Positions 50,215 through 58,745 of a DNA stretch of 64,000 bases are shown here, one piece after another. The notes under the pieces are model-generated. The model had not been told where the DNA came from. It made no database searches and saw only the letters and a list, made by a program, of their open reading frames with translations. Location: NCBI GenBank assembly GCA_964577055.1, contig CAZNWC010000002.1, positions 124,001-188,000 on the forward strand, read 5' to 3'. The DNA comes from PNNG01 sp964577055. Lineage in GTDB: Bacteria; Bacteroidota; Bacteroidia; UBA7662. The position numbers and the translations under genes are program-made. Each line of letters starts with the position of its first letter. Position 1 is the stretch's first letter.

Positions 50215-50862
50215 ATGCGTACCATTCTGTTAGGCTTTTTGATTTTTGCTTCATCCTGCGCGCAATCCCAACCTGGTCATGAGCAGTCAAGTGTCAATTT
50301 GCGTGACGATGGCGTATTTCAACAAAACAATATGGAGATTGCTACATTTGGTGCCGGGTGCTTTTGGTGTGTTGAGGCTGTATTTCAACAAATAAACGGT
50401 GTCGACACCGTTATTTCGGGATATATGGGGGGTAAAATTCCCAATCCCACCTACCGTGAAGTGTGTTCGGGCTTAACTGGCCACGCAGAAGTGATTCAAA
50501 TCCGTTACAATCCGGCATTGGTCAGTTTTGTGCAATTGATGGAAGTATTTTATGGCACACACGATCCAACTACGCTGAATCGCCAAGGTGCTGATGTGGG
50601 CACACAGTACCGATCTGCCATTTTTTACCATAATGAGCAGCAAAAAAAGCAGGCCGAGGAAGTGAAAAATAATCTAAACGAAGCCAAAGCTTTTCCCAAT
50701 CCGATTATCACTGAAATTTCACCTGCCACCACTTTTTACAAGGCGGAAGATTACCACCAGAATTATTACAGGCTAAACAGCGAACACGGATACTGCAGGG
50801 TGGTCATTAAGCCTAAAATGGACAAACTCCAAAAGATTTTTGGCGATTACCTCAAACAGTAA
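50215..50862 (+). CDS. msrA: Peptide-methionine (S)-S-oxide reductase, lipoprotein form
   Basis: A 215-residue MsrA that repairs methionine sulfoxide. The catalytic Cys is in FGAGCFWCVEAVFQQ. The YRSAIFYHNEQQ and YHQNYYRLN segments are typical. The N-terminus (MRTILLGFLIFASSCAQS) has a lipobox, ASSC, so it should be lipidated and exported to the periplasm or outer membrane, unlike cytosolic MsrA. The ATG at 50215 is chosen because it begins the signal peptide. It has no MsrB domain. It converges with the glycosyltransferase gene, one base apart. Confidence 0.95.
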   Translation: MRTILLGFLIFASSCAQSQPGHEQSSVNLRDDGVFQQNNMEIATFGAGCFWCVEAVFQQINGVDTVISGYMGGKIPNPTYREVCSGLTGHAEVIQIRYNPALVSFVQLMEVFYGTHDPTTLNRQGADVGTQYRSAIFYHNEQQKKQAEEVKNNLNEAKAFPNPIITEISPATTFYKAEDYHQNYYRLNSEHGYCRVVIKPKMDKLQKIFGDYLKQ

Positions 50863-50863
50863 C

Positions 50864-51997
50864 TTACAGATCAAGGTACAAGTCATTCAGCTGTTTGGCC
50901 ATTTTTTGTGCTGAAAATTGGTCGGCTTGTGGCCGAAGCTTTTGGCGGAGTGCCGCATAGTTTTCTTCGTCAAAAAGCAGCAAGCGCATTTGCATGGCCA
51001 TGGCCTCTACATCGGAAGGAGGCGCATATAAAGCAGCTACGCCGCCAACTTCAGGCATGCTGCTGATGTTCGAGATCAAAACAGGTGTGCCAACGGCCAT
51101 GCTTTCAAGTACCGGCAATCCAAACCCTTCGAATTCTGACAAATAGGTTGTAAATACGGCTCCTGCGTACAATGCTGGCAGTTCCTCAAAAGCCAAGTTG
51201 TGCAATACATGTAATTCTCCAACTATGTCCAACTTGTTTGCCAACTTGTATATCTCTTGTAAATAGGCGGTTTTCTTTCCTGCCAAAACCAATTTTGGCC
51301 GATCAGACGGGAGTTGAGCATAAGCTTGTAAAACCCGCAAATGGTTCTTGCGATTTTCAAAGCTTCCGGCAACATAAATGTAGGGGGCCAAAACACTATG
51401 TTTTGCCCTAAATGCTGTCAGATCGCCTGCTGAAACCGGCTGCCGAAATACGGGATGGCAATCCTGGTAGATTTGATGGATTTTTTTCGGATCAGCTTTC
51501 AGGAAATTTACCAGATCCTCCGTGGTTTGCTCACTGATAGATACAATGGCATCTGCATCCTGACAAGCTTGTTTGAATTTCCGCTCATAAATAAAGCGAT
51601 CAATGCGCGGAAAGTATTCGGGGTAGCGCAGAAAAATCAAATCATGCATGGTTACCACGGATTTGATTCCTCTTTTGTTCAATTTGACCGGTAGTTCATG
51701 GCTCAGGCCATGATAGATTTGAATGCCCTTTCCCGGGGCTTGCTTGCCAATGCCCACACTCCGCCAGTAGCTATGAAAAATGCGCTGCAAACGGCGAGGA
51801 GGCAGGAGGGAATCTACACCCAACTCCTGCATTTGCTGTTGCCAAGGTTGCCAGCTTGCACCTATTTTTGGGGTAAATAGGATATACTTGTTTTCGGGAT
51901 GATACTGCACCATGCTTTCAACGAGCAAACGGCTGTAATTGCCCAGTCCGCTTGCATTGTTAAAAGCCCTTTTGGCGTCGTAACCAATGGTAATCAT
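50864..51997 (-). CDS. Glycosyltransferase family 4 (GT-B fold)
   Basis: A 377-residue GT-B glycosyltransferase of the GT4 type. The N-terminal half has GYDAKRAFNNASGLGNYSRL and VTMHDLIFLRYPEYFP. The C-terminal half has VAGSFENRKNHLRVLQAYA, VLAGKKTAYLQEIY, and the E-x7-E nucleotide-sugar motif in SEFEGFGLPVLESMAVGTPV. It probably transfers a sugar in surface glycan or lipid-linked glycan synthesis, but no other glycan genes are nearby. It is the last gene in a minus-strand run, two bases after dapD. Confidence 0.9.
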   Translation of the reverse strand: MITIGYDAKRAFNNASGLGNYSRLLVESMVQYHPENKYILFTPKIGASWQPWQQQMQELGVDSLLPPRRLQRIFHSYWRSVGIGKQAPGKGIQIYHGLSHELPVKLNKRGIKSVVTMHDLIFLRYPEYFPRIDRFIYERKFKQACQDADAIVSISEQTTEDLVNFLKADPKKIHQIYQDCHPVFRQPVSAGDLTAFRAKHSVLAPYIYVAGSFENRKNHLRVLQAYAQLPSDRPKLVLAGKKTAYLQEIYKLANKLDIVGELHVLHNLAFEELPALYAGAVFTTYLSEFEGFGLPVLESMAVGTPVLISNISSMPEVGGVAALYAPPSDVEAMAMQMRLLLFDEENYAALRQKLRPQADQFSAQKMAKQLNDLYLDL

Positions 51998-51999
51998 AC

Positions 52000-52812
52000 C
52001 TAAACGGCCACCTGATTGTCGCGCAGAGCGTCGTTCAGAGATGTTTTTTTATCGGTACTCTCTTTGCGCTGGCCAATGATCAAGGCACAAGGCACCTGAA
52101 AATCACCAGCCGGGAATTTTTTGGTGTAACTGCCCGGAATCACAACCGAGCGAGGAGGAACAAATCCTTGGTAAGTGGTGCCATCAGGAGAAGTAGCATC
52201 GATGATTTTCGTTGAACCTGTTATGGTCACACCGGCACCCAAAACAGCCTCGGACCCTATGCGGGCACCTTCAACTACAATACATCGTGAGCCGATGAAG
52301 GCATTGTCTTCTATGATAACGGGTGCCGCTTGAACAGGCTCGAGCACACCGCCTACGCCAACACCACCGCTTAGGTGGACGTTCTTGCCTATTTGGGCGC
52401 AAGAACCAACCGTTGCCCAGGTATCCACCATCGTACCACTGTCGACATAAGCGCCAATGTTCACGTATGACGGCATCATAATGACTCCGGGAGCCAAAAA
52501 AGCGCCATAACGCGCTATGGCATGAGGTACTACGCGTACTTGCTGCGCAGCAAAGTTCTTTTTGAGGGCCATTTTGTCGTGAAACTCAAATGGACCAACC
52601 TCTATGGTTTCCATCTTTCGAATGGGGAAATATAGAATGACTGCCTTTTTTACCCAATCATTCACCTGCCATTCAATTCCAATTGGCTCGGCGACCCGCA
52701 AAGTGCCTGCATCAAGCTTGGCAATCACATCCGCAATGGCCTGCTGAACGGCAGCATCTTTCAACATGCTGCGGTCTTGCCAGGCCGCCTCAATGGTTTG
52801 CTGCAATGTCAT
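52000..52812 (-). CDS. dapD: Tetrahydrodipicolinate N-succinyltransferase
   Basis: The enzyme succinylates tetrahydrodipicolinate in lysine and meso-diaminopimelate synthesis. The 270-residue protein has an N-terminal helical domain and a left-handed beta-helix of hexapeptide repeats. Diagnostic segments are VPHAIARYGAFLAPGVIMMP, SYVNIGAYVDSGTMVDTWAT, GSCAQIGKNVHLSGGVGVGG and VIIEDNAFIGSRCIVVEGA. The ATG at 52812 overlaps the stop of the thioredoxin-fold gene by four bases; a longer in-frame start would extend into that gene. Confidence 0.96.
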   Translation of the reverse strand: MTLQQTIEAAWQDRSMLKDAAVQQAIADVIAKLDAGTLRVAEPIGIEWQVNDWVKKAVILYFPIRKMETIEVGPFEFHDKMALKKNFAAQQVRVVPHAIARYGAFLAPGVIMMPSYVNIGAYVDSGTMVDTWATVGSCAQIGKNVHLSGGVGVGGVLEPVQAAPVIIEDNAFIGSRCIVVEGARIGSEAVLGAGVTITGSTKIIDATSPDGTTYQGFVPPRSVVIPGSYTKKFPAGDFQVPCALIIGQRKESTDKKTSLNDALRDNQVAV

Positions 52813-53336
52813 GATTTCCACTTGATAGTACAACCTACAGGAGCAACCTCTGGATAGTCAACCTCCAGTCCGTCGAGGGTGAACTCGATGGCATCTTCCA
52901 ACCAAATACGGGTTACCATACCAGGAGCTTCCCAACTGTCGTCAATGGCACCGTGGTATACCAATTCACGATTCGAATTGAATAAAAATGCCTCAGGCGT
53001 ACGCTTGGCATCAAACATTTTCGCGACTTCCTGCTTTTCATCGAACCAATAAATGGATTCCCAGCTGTACTTTTCGGCTAAGCGCTGCATATTTTCAAAA
53101 GAATCGGCAGGTTGCTGATCCACATCATTGGAGTTGATAAAAATCACCCCCAGATTGTCCTCGTAAAATTTGTGCACCAACTTATTCAAGCGGTCGAGAT
53201 AGGCCTGAACATACGGACAGTGGTTGCATATGAAAACAACTAGTATGCAGGACTTATCGGCCACATCGACCAAAGAATGTACATTGTTGTCACAAGCTTT
53301 AAGCTCAAAATAGGGTAGTTTACTGCCTAATTCCAT
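52809..53336 (-). CDS. Thioredoxin-fold redoxin domain protein
   Basis: A 175-residue thioredoxin-fold protein of the AhpC/TlpA-like group. The motif CNHCPYVQAYLDRLN provides a CxxC redox pair (CNHC) in the expected place after the second strand (ILVVFICNHCPY). The cis-Pro region is DAKRTPEAFLFNSN. The ATG at 53336 (MELGSKLPYFELKACDN) gives the normal start with no signal peptide, so it is probably cytoplasmic. It precedes dapD with a four-base overlap and follows the NFACT gene by 40 bases. The partner is unknown. Confidence 0.9.
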   Translation of the reverse strand: MELGSKLPYFELKACDNNVHSLVDVADKSCILVVFICNHCPYVQAYLDRLNKLVHKFYEDNLGVIFINSNDVDQQPADSFENMQRLAEKYSWESIYWFDEKQEVAKMFDAKRTPEAFLFNSNRELVYHGAIDDSWEAPGMVTRIWLEDAIEFTLDGLEVDYPEVAPVGCTIKWKS

Positions 53337-53376
53337 GTTATAAAAAATGAGAATGCTAAGGTCACCAAAAAAACAA

Positions 53377-54831
53377 TCATTCGGAAGTCGCTGGCGCAAG
53401 TGGAGCCACGATAATTACTTTTTCTCGCTCCATGATGACAGCACCTGCTGCAGCCCCTTTTGGCTTCCTAATATATTTGCGCTCGGTGTAAGAAACCGGA
53501 CACAACTGTTCTGAGCGGCCCTTTGAAAAAAAAGCAGCCCAAGAAGCAGCTTTTTCGAGCGAAGGTTGCGTAAGTTTTTTTCCGGCATTTCGAATCAAGA
53601 CATGCGAGCCAGCAACTCCTCTCGCATGCAGCCAAAGGTCGTCTTTATGTGCCCTTCGAAGGATTTCGTCGTTTCCTTGGGCATTTTTACCTACCCATAC
53701 TTCAAGGTTGCCGATGTGATACACCCTCCAAGGAGAGACGCTTTGGGTCTTTGGTGGCTGCTTTTGTTCAAAACGCAATAGATTTTTCCAGCTCGAAATC
53801 TTCTGGAGCGCAGCTTGTTTCTCTTCGACGCCTGCGCGTTGGTCTCGCAAATGCTGCAGATACTGTTCACGCTTTTCTTGCTCGATGTGCTGGTTTTTGG
53901 CTTTCAAAAACAACCTATTGGCATTTTCGACAATTGATTTGGCCGGGTCAATTTTAATCTGCACCTGTTCATTGGGCAAGTCCCACCGGGGTAATGAGAC
54001 TTGTTTCGAACCAGGTGGAATGGATTGCATATGACTCAGGAGAAGGCTGCCCTGTGTCTGGTAATCGAGCTGATGTGCTATTTGCAGCAGATGTGACTCA
54101 GCATGTGCAATTTTCGACTCCAAATGCGCCATTTCATGGGCCAAAGCTGCTTTCAGTTTGGCCATCCGGTGGTTGTACAGATAGTGACCAAGGTACCACG
54201 CGGCATGCTGATTTGCCAAATCCAATGCTGCCTGGGTATTGGGCTTTTGATCGGGATAGATGCCCAAGGATGGTTGCCAACCGAATGACGCATGCTGCGA
54301 CCAAGTCAACCAATCGATTCCGCCAACTGCATCAACTTTTTGTGACAGGAGAGAAAAGCGTGGGTCATGGGTCAGCAATGCTGCTTCTGCTTCAGGAACA
54401 ATCTTGTCCAGCTCAAATACAAAGTCACGCTGCCTGCTTCTTCTAAATACAGAGGTCACGGTGTTGTGATGAAGCAACATGGCATTGCCCGCCGAGGCGA
54501 AGCATTTGATGACAATGGTGTAGTTATCGTCGAGCCGTAACAACCAGTATCGGTCGAACAACGCTTGCTCAACAGCCACAATCCGCCGGTTCCAGGCATC
54601 AAAAAGCTGTTTTTCATAAACTTTCGGCAATCTGGTATCCGTGTTGTAGTATCTGATTAAAAACTGATCGGTTTCCCAGTTCAGCCGTAGTAATTGACTT
54701 TGGCCTCCTTTATCGAAAAACAACTGAATCTCATCCTTGTGTGGAGATACGATGGCAGTTATGGTGCTTTCAGCAAGCGCCTGGTGCAAGCCAGCCGCAA
54801 GCTTTCGTAAGAAAAAGTAGTGGTTGATCAT
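53377..54831 (-). CDS. NFACT/RqcH-type ribosome quality-control protein
   Basis: A 484-residue member of the NFACT (Rqc2/RqcH) family. In characterised bacteria RqcH binds 50S-peptidyl-tRNA complexes and adds alanine tails to stalled peptides. The N-terminal NFACT-N region ends near FDRYWLLRL, with the conserved DR pair. Two coiled-coil stretches occupy residues about 215-255 and 310-355 (AHEMAHLESKIAHAESHLL, EQEKREQYLQHLRDQRAGV). The C-terminal NFACT-R domain has EILRRAHKDDLWLHARGVAG, HVLIRNAG and YTERKYIRKPKGAAAGAV. It overlaps the MBL gene by four bases. Confidence 0.9.
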   Translation of the reverse strand: MINHYFFLRKLAAGLHQALAESTITAIVSPHKDEIQLFFDKGGQSQLLRLNWETDQFLIRYYNTDTRLPKVYEKQLFDAWNRRIVAVEQALFDRYWLLRLDDNYTIVIKCFASAGNAMLLHHNTVTSVFRRSRQRDFVFELDKIVPEAEAALLTHDPRFSLLSQKVDAVGGIDWLTWSQHASFGWQPSLGIYPDQKPNTQAALDLANQHAAWYLGHYLYNHRMAKLKAALAHEMAHLESKIAHAESHLLQIAHQLDYQTQGSLLLSHMQSIPPGSKQVSLPRWDLPNEQVQIKIDPAKSIVENANRLFLKAKNQHIEQEKREQYLQHLRDQRAGVEEKQAALQKISSWKNLLRFEQKQPPKTQSVSPWRVYHIGNLEVWVGKNAQGNDEILRRAHKDDLWLHARGVAGSHVLIRNAGKKLTQPSLEKAASWAAFFSKGRSEQLCPVSYTERKYIRKPKGAAAGAVIMEREKVIIVAPLAPATSE

Positions 54832-55595
54832 GAGAGCTGCAAGGTGAGACCATCGTAGGCCATGAACACCCCTTGGGGCAAAAATGCCTCCTCTACTTCA
54901 TGTAAACCGAGTTGATGACTAATGTGCGTGAGGTAAGCACGCTTGGGCTTGAGCTGTGCAATGACCTCCAAAGCTTGCTCAAGGTTAAAGTGCGATACAT
55001 GAGTATCTTTTCTTAAAGCATTAATAACCAATACATCTAAATCCTTTAGTTTATTTAATTCTTCAGGATAAATATAATTGGCGTCGGTGATGTAGGCAAA
55101 ATCAGCGATGCGGAAGCCCAGAACTGGCAATTTGTGGTGTAGCAGTTTTATGGGCTGAAAAGTAAGTCCAGCAGCCTCGAAGGGCTGATCAGCAATGGCA
55201 TGTACCGCTATGCGCGGAATGCCCGGGTATTTAACCGCTTCAAAAGCGTAGAAGAACTCCCGCCGTAATGCTTCTTGCACATCGGCGTTGGCATAAACTG
55301 CCAGGTCTTTTTTGGTGAAAAAATTAAAGGGGCGAACATCATCCAAACCTGCAATGTGGTCTTTGTGTGCATGTGTAAAGACTACTGCATCCAATCTGTC
55401 AGGTTTTGTCCGCAACATTTGCTGCCGAAAATCAGGGCCAGTATCAATAACTACTTTCTGGCCATCTGTGCCTTCAATCATTACGCTTGTACGCAGGCGG
55501 TTGTCGCGCGGATCCTCCGATTTGCACACTTCACATTCGCACATAATCACCGGAACCCCCTGTGAAGTACCGGTTCCCAAAAAGGTAATTTTCAC
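54828..55595 (-). CDS. Metallo-beta-lactamase-fold hydrolase (PhnP-like)
   Basis: A 255-residue MBL-fold metal-dependent hydrolase. The start is KITFLGTGTSQGVPVIMCEC, with a CECEVC cluster that could be a structural zinc site as in PhnP. The active-site metal motif is FTHAHKDHIAGLDDVRPFN (HxHxDH), with further ligands in LLHHKLPVLGFR and THISHQLG. In E. coli PhnP hydrolyses cyclic phosphodiesters, but no phn genes are present here, so the substrate is open. It overlaps both neighbours by four bases. Confidence 0.9.
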   Translation of the reverse strand: MKITFLGTGTSQGVPVIMCECEVCKSEDPRDNRLRTSVMIEGTDGQKVVIDTGPDFRQQMLRTKPDRLDAVVFTHAHKDHIAGLDDVRPFNFFTKKDLAVYANADVQEALRREFFYAFEAVKYPGIPRIAVHAIADQPFEAAGLTFQPIKLLHHKLPVLGFRIADFAYITDANYIYPEELNKLKDLDVLVINALRKDTHVSHFNLEQALEVIAQLKPKRAYLTHISHQLGLHEVEEAFLPQGVFMAYDGLTLQLS

Positions 55596-55864
55596 AGTTT
55601 CAATGCAATTTGGCGGATTTCTGACAATGTCTTCTTGCTGTCGCTACTCAAGGCTGTTTCGTTCCATTCAAGCTCGCGGGCAAGGTCACTCAGGGCACTT
55701 ACTTTGGTCTCAACCGTGTAAAGCTTGTTTACTACCACTACCTGTTGATCCAACAGCAGGCAGCGACCCGGCTTGAAAGTGCCTTTTTCATAGCGCAACT
55801 TGTACCCATTTTCTTTGAAGAGCTGTTCAATTCTTTTCAGGTAGGCCGGGGAACTTTTATTCAA
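55592..55864 (-). CDS. Small conserved hypothetical protein
   Basis: A 90-residue protein starting at a TTG. It is basic in the first half (LKRIEQLFKENGYKLRYEKG) and continues GRCLLLDQQVVVVNKLYTVE and a helical C-terminus. Similar short proteins seem common in Bacteroidota, but I know of no function. No signal peptide or membrane segment is visible. The stop overlaps the MBL gene by four bases. It is the first gene in a minus-strand run reaching the glycosyltransferase, and it is divergent from mnmA, 92 bases apart. Confidence 0.75.
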   Translation of the reverse strand: MNKSSPAYLKRIEQLFKENGYKLRYEKGTFKPGRCLLLDQQVVVVNKLYTVETKVSALSDLARELEWNETALSSDSKKTLSEIRQIALKL

Positions 55865-55938
55865 AACAGAGGGCTTTATAGATTCAACAAAATTGCTAAA
55901 AAAGGGTTAATTGTAAAGCATGCTGCCTTGAATTTGGC

Positions 55939-55946
55939 TATTTTTG
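55939..55946 (+). promoter_or_regulatory. -7 promoter element of mnmA
   Basis: TATTTTTG matches TAnnTTTG and lies ten bases before the mnmA ATG (55957). The gene is divergent from the small hypothetical gene, so it needs its own promoter here. Confidence 0.45.
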
Positions 55947-55956
55947 AAGATTCATT

Positions 55957-57060
55957 ATGAGCACGAAAGGAAGAGTTTTGGTTGCCATGAGTGGTGGCAT
56001 TGATAGTACCGTTGCCGCTATCATGTTGCACGAGGCTGGATTTGAGGTTGTAGGCATGACCATGAAGACTTGGGATTATGCTTCGGCAGGCGGTAGCAAA
56101 AAGGAAACAGGCTGTTGCAGTCTCGATTCAATCAACGATGCACGTGAGATTGCTGTGAACAGTGGTTTTGCCCACATGATTTTGGACATTCGCGACGAAT
56201 TTGGGGATTATGTCATCGATAATTTCGTAGGCGAGTATTTGGCTGGTCGTACCCCTAATCCTTGCGTATTGTGCAATACACACATCAAATGGGATGCGCT
56301 CTTGCGTAGGGCCGACAAACTGAATTGCGATTTCATTGCCACCGGGCATTATGCACAAATTCGCGAAGAAAACGGACGATTTGTGATTTCGACCGGACTT
56401 GATGGCAACAAAGACCAATCTTATGTGTTATGGGGATTGAGTCAGGAAAGTTTGAAAAGAACTTTGTTTCCCATGGGACAGTATAAAAAGTCGGACATCA
56501 AGCAAATGGCCATGGACATGGGCTACGAATCCCTCGCCAAAAAAAGTGAGAGTTACGAGATATGTTTTGTGCCCGACAATGACTACCGTGGCTTTTTGAA
56601 GCGCCGGGTCCCTGGACTTGAGGCGGAAGTTGGAGGAGGAAACTTCGTAGACAAAGATGGTCGTGTTTTGGGTACTCACAGGGGCTACCCGTTTTATACA
56701 GTTGGCCAACGCAAGGGATTGGATATCGCTTTGGGAAAACCCGTTTTTGTTACTGAAATCCGACCAGACACCAATACAGTAGTGCTTGGAGAACTGGATG
56801 AGCTCGATAGAAATGGCATGGTGGTTGGGAAATTCAATTTACAGAAATATGCTGCATTGCCAGCGGACGGCATGGATGTGATTGCAAAAATCAGGTACAA
56901 AGACCCAGGAAGTCCGGCACACATCCGCCAAGAAGGAGATAAAATCATTGCAGAATTCAACAAAAAGGTGAAAGCCATTGCTCCAGGACAGAGCGCCGTT
57001 TTTTATGAAGGGGCAGATGTAGTGGGAGGTGGATGGATTGAATCCTCATTTGACATTTAA
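55957..57060 (+). CDS. mnmA: tRNA-uridine 2-sulfurtransferase MnmA
   Basis: A 367-residue enzyme that thiolates the wobble uridine (s2U34) of Lys, Glu and Gln tRNAs. The PP-loop is AMSGGIDSTVAAIMLHEAG. The catalytic Cys pair is in GRTPNPCVLCNTHIKW and ESYEICFVPDNDYRGFL. TVGQRKGLDIALGKPVFV and the C-terminal beta-barrel (DVIAKIRYKDPGSPAHI) complete the family. The gene for the S8 peptidase starts nine bases later. Confidence 0.96.
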   Translation: MSTKGRVLVAMSGGIDSTVAAIMLHEAGFEVVGMTMKTWDYASAGGSKKETGCCSLDSINDAREIAVNSGFAHMILDIRDEFGDYVIDNFVGEYLAGRTPNPCVLCNTHIKWDALLRRADKLNCDFIATGHYAQIREENGRFVISTGLDGNKDQSYVLWGLSQESLKRTLFPMGQYKKSDIKQMAMDMGYESLAKKSESYEICFVPDNDYRGFLKRRVPGLEAEVGGGNFVDKDGRVLGTHRGYPFYTVGQRKGLDIALGKPVFVTEIRPDTNTVVLGELDELDRNGMVVGKFNLQKYAALPADGMDVIAKIRYKDPGSPAHIRQEGDKIIAEFNKKVKAIAPGQSAVFYEGADVVGGGWIESSFDI

Positions 57061-57069
57061 ACTATTACG

Positions 57070-58743
57070 ATGAAAAAGATCATTGGCATACTTTGTCTCA
57101 CCATGACCTTGTTTACAGGGCATGAGGGCATTGCACAAACAGGCAATCGGTACTGGATTGAATTTACCGACAAAAACAACTCACCCTACAACCTGAACAA
57201 TCCTTCAGCCTATTTGTCGACCCGGGCGATTCAACGCCGTCAGCGACAAGGCATTGCCATAGACAGCAGCGATTTGCCTGTAAATCAGGTTTATTTAGAC
57301 TCCTTGATCGCCAAAGGAGCCAGCATTCGCCACAAATCGAAATGGTTGAATGGGGCTACCATTGAGGTGCCAAATATGCAGGTGCTGAGTGATATTCAAG
57401 CGCTTCCATTTGTTAGAGCAAGTCGAAAAAACGGACGAATTGCCTACAACAGGCCACAAACAGATGAAGGAAAATGGTTGGGCAAAGTGGAAAACAGCCC
57501 TGTGCTGCGGATTGATCGTTTGACAAATGCCGATTATGGTGTTTCATATAATCAAATCCGCATGCACAACGGAGATGTGTTGCACAATCTTGGCTATCGC
57601 GGGCAAGGCATGCGCATCGCTGTGTTTGATGCAGGTTTCATCAATGTAAACACCCTTACCTGTTTTGACTCAATTTTTGCAGAAAACCGCTTGGTAGATG
57701 CTTATGATTTTGTTGATCTCACTACCAATCCTTATGTATTTGATAGTCACGGTACTTATGTATTGGGTTGTATGGCAGGCATCATCCCAAATGAGCTGAT
57801 TGGAACAGCCCCTAAAGCTCAATACATGTTGTATCGCACCGAGAACAATGTCAATGGTTCAGAAAACCAAATAGAAGAGGACAACTGGGTAGCTGCTGCG
57901 GAGCGCGCAGACAGTGCGGGTGCAGACGTATTCAATACATCTTTGTCGTACACAACTTTTGATGACCCAACCATGAACCATACCTATGCTGATATGGATG
58001 GCAACACGGCGCGCATCACACGGGGGGCTGATTTGGCCGCAGGCAAAGGAATTCTGGTGGTTGTGAGTGCAGGCAATTACGGCAATGGTGGCTGGACCTA
58101 CATCGGCGCACCTGCTGATGGTGATTCCGTTTTGAGTGTTGGTGCTACCAATGCCGAGGGCCAGCGGGTGGGTTTCAGTTCGTTGGGACCAACGTCGGAT
58201 GGTAGGATTAAGCCCAATGTGATGGCGCAAGGACAAGCAGCCGTGAGTTGTGCTTTGAATGGGCAGGGTGTTACTTTTGTAAGTGGCACTTCATTTTCGG
58301 GCCCCATCATGGCGGGTTTGGCTACCATTTTGTGGCAGGCGTACCCCACGCGGTCAAACATGGAAATATATGAAGCACTGTTGCAAAGTGCTGATAACCG
58401 AGCAAACCCGAATAACCAAATTGGTTGGGGCAAACCAGATTTGCAATTTGCTTTGACGCTTTTGAGCAACCAGCCTAAACAGTCATTGACGGAGATGAAA
58501 GCATTTCCCAATCCTTTTTCAAACCAGCTCATGATACAATTTGAACAAAAGATTGCTGCTGAAAATACGCTTGTTGTCCGTGACGTACAAGGACGGCTGG
58601 TGTATCAGGAGAACATGGGAAGGGTAAATATTGGTGCGCAAGCCTTTCAGCTGTCGCTTCCGTCTGATTTATCGAAAGGCATTTATGTTTTGGAAATAGC
58701 GAATGAGTACAACACTTCCATTCTTCGCCTTGTAAAACAATAA
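57070..58743 (+). CDS. T9SS-sorted subtilisin-like serine peptidase (S8)
   Basis: A 557-residue secreted protease. The signal peptide ends near GIAQ. An inhibitor-like propeptide of about 100 residues precedes the catalytic domain. The catalytic triad is visible: Asp in MRIAVFDAGFINVNT, His in VFDSHGTYVLGCMAG, and Ser in FVSGTSFSGPIMAGLATIL. The oxyanion Asn is in VVSAGNYGNGG. The final 80 residues (AFPNPFSNQLMIQFEQK ... GIYVLEIANEYN) are a T9SS type A sorting domain, so it should be surface-displayed or released. Substrate unknown. Confidence 0.94.
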   Translation: MKKIIGILCLTMTLFTGHEGIAQTGNRYWIEFTDKNNSPYNLNNPSAYLSTRAIQRRQRQGIAIDSSDLPVNQVYLDSLIAKGASIRHKSKWLNGATIEVPNMQVLSDIQALPFVRASRKNGRIAYNRPQTDEGKWLGKVENSPVLRIDRLTNADYGVSYNQIRMHNGDVLHNLGYRGQGMRIAVFDAGFINVNTLTCFDSIFAENRLVDAYDFVDLTTNPYVFDSHGTYVLGCMAGIIPNELIGTAPKAQYMLYRTENNVNGSENQIEEDNWVAAAERADSAGADVFNTSLSYTTFDDPTMNHTYADMDGNTARITRGADLAAGKGILVVVSAGNYGNGGWTYIGAPADGDSVLSVGATNAEGQRVGFSSLGPTSDGRIKPNVMAQGQAAVSCALNGQGVTFVSGTSFSGPIMAGLATILWQAYPTRSNMEIYEALLQSADNRANPNNQIGWGKPDLQFALTLLSNQPKQSLTEMKAFPNPFSNQLMIQFEQKIAAENTLVVRDVQGRLVYQENMGRVNIGAQAFQLSLPSDLSKGIYVLEIANEYNTSILRLVKQ

Positions 58744-58745
58744 AT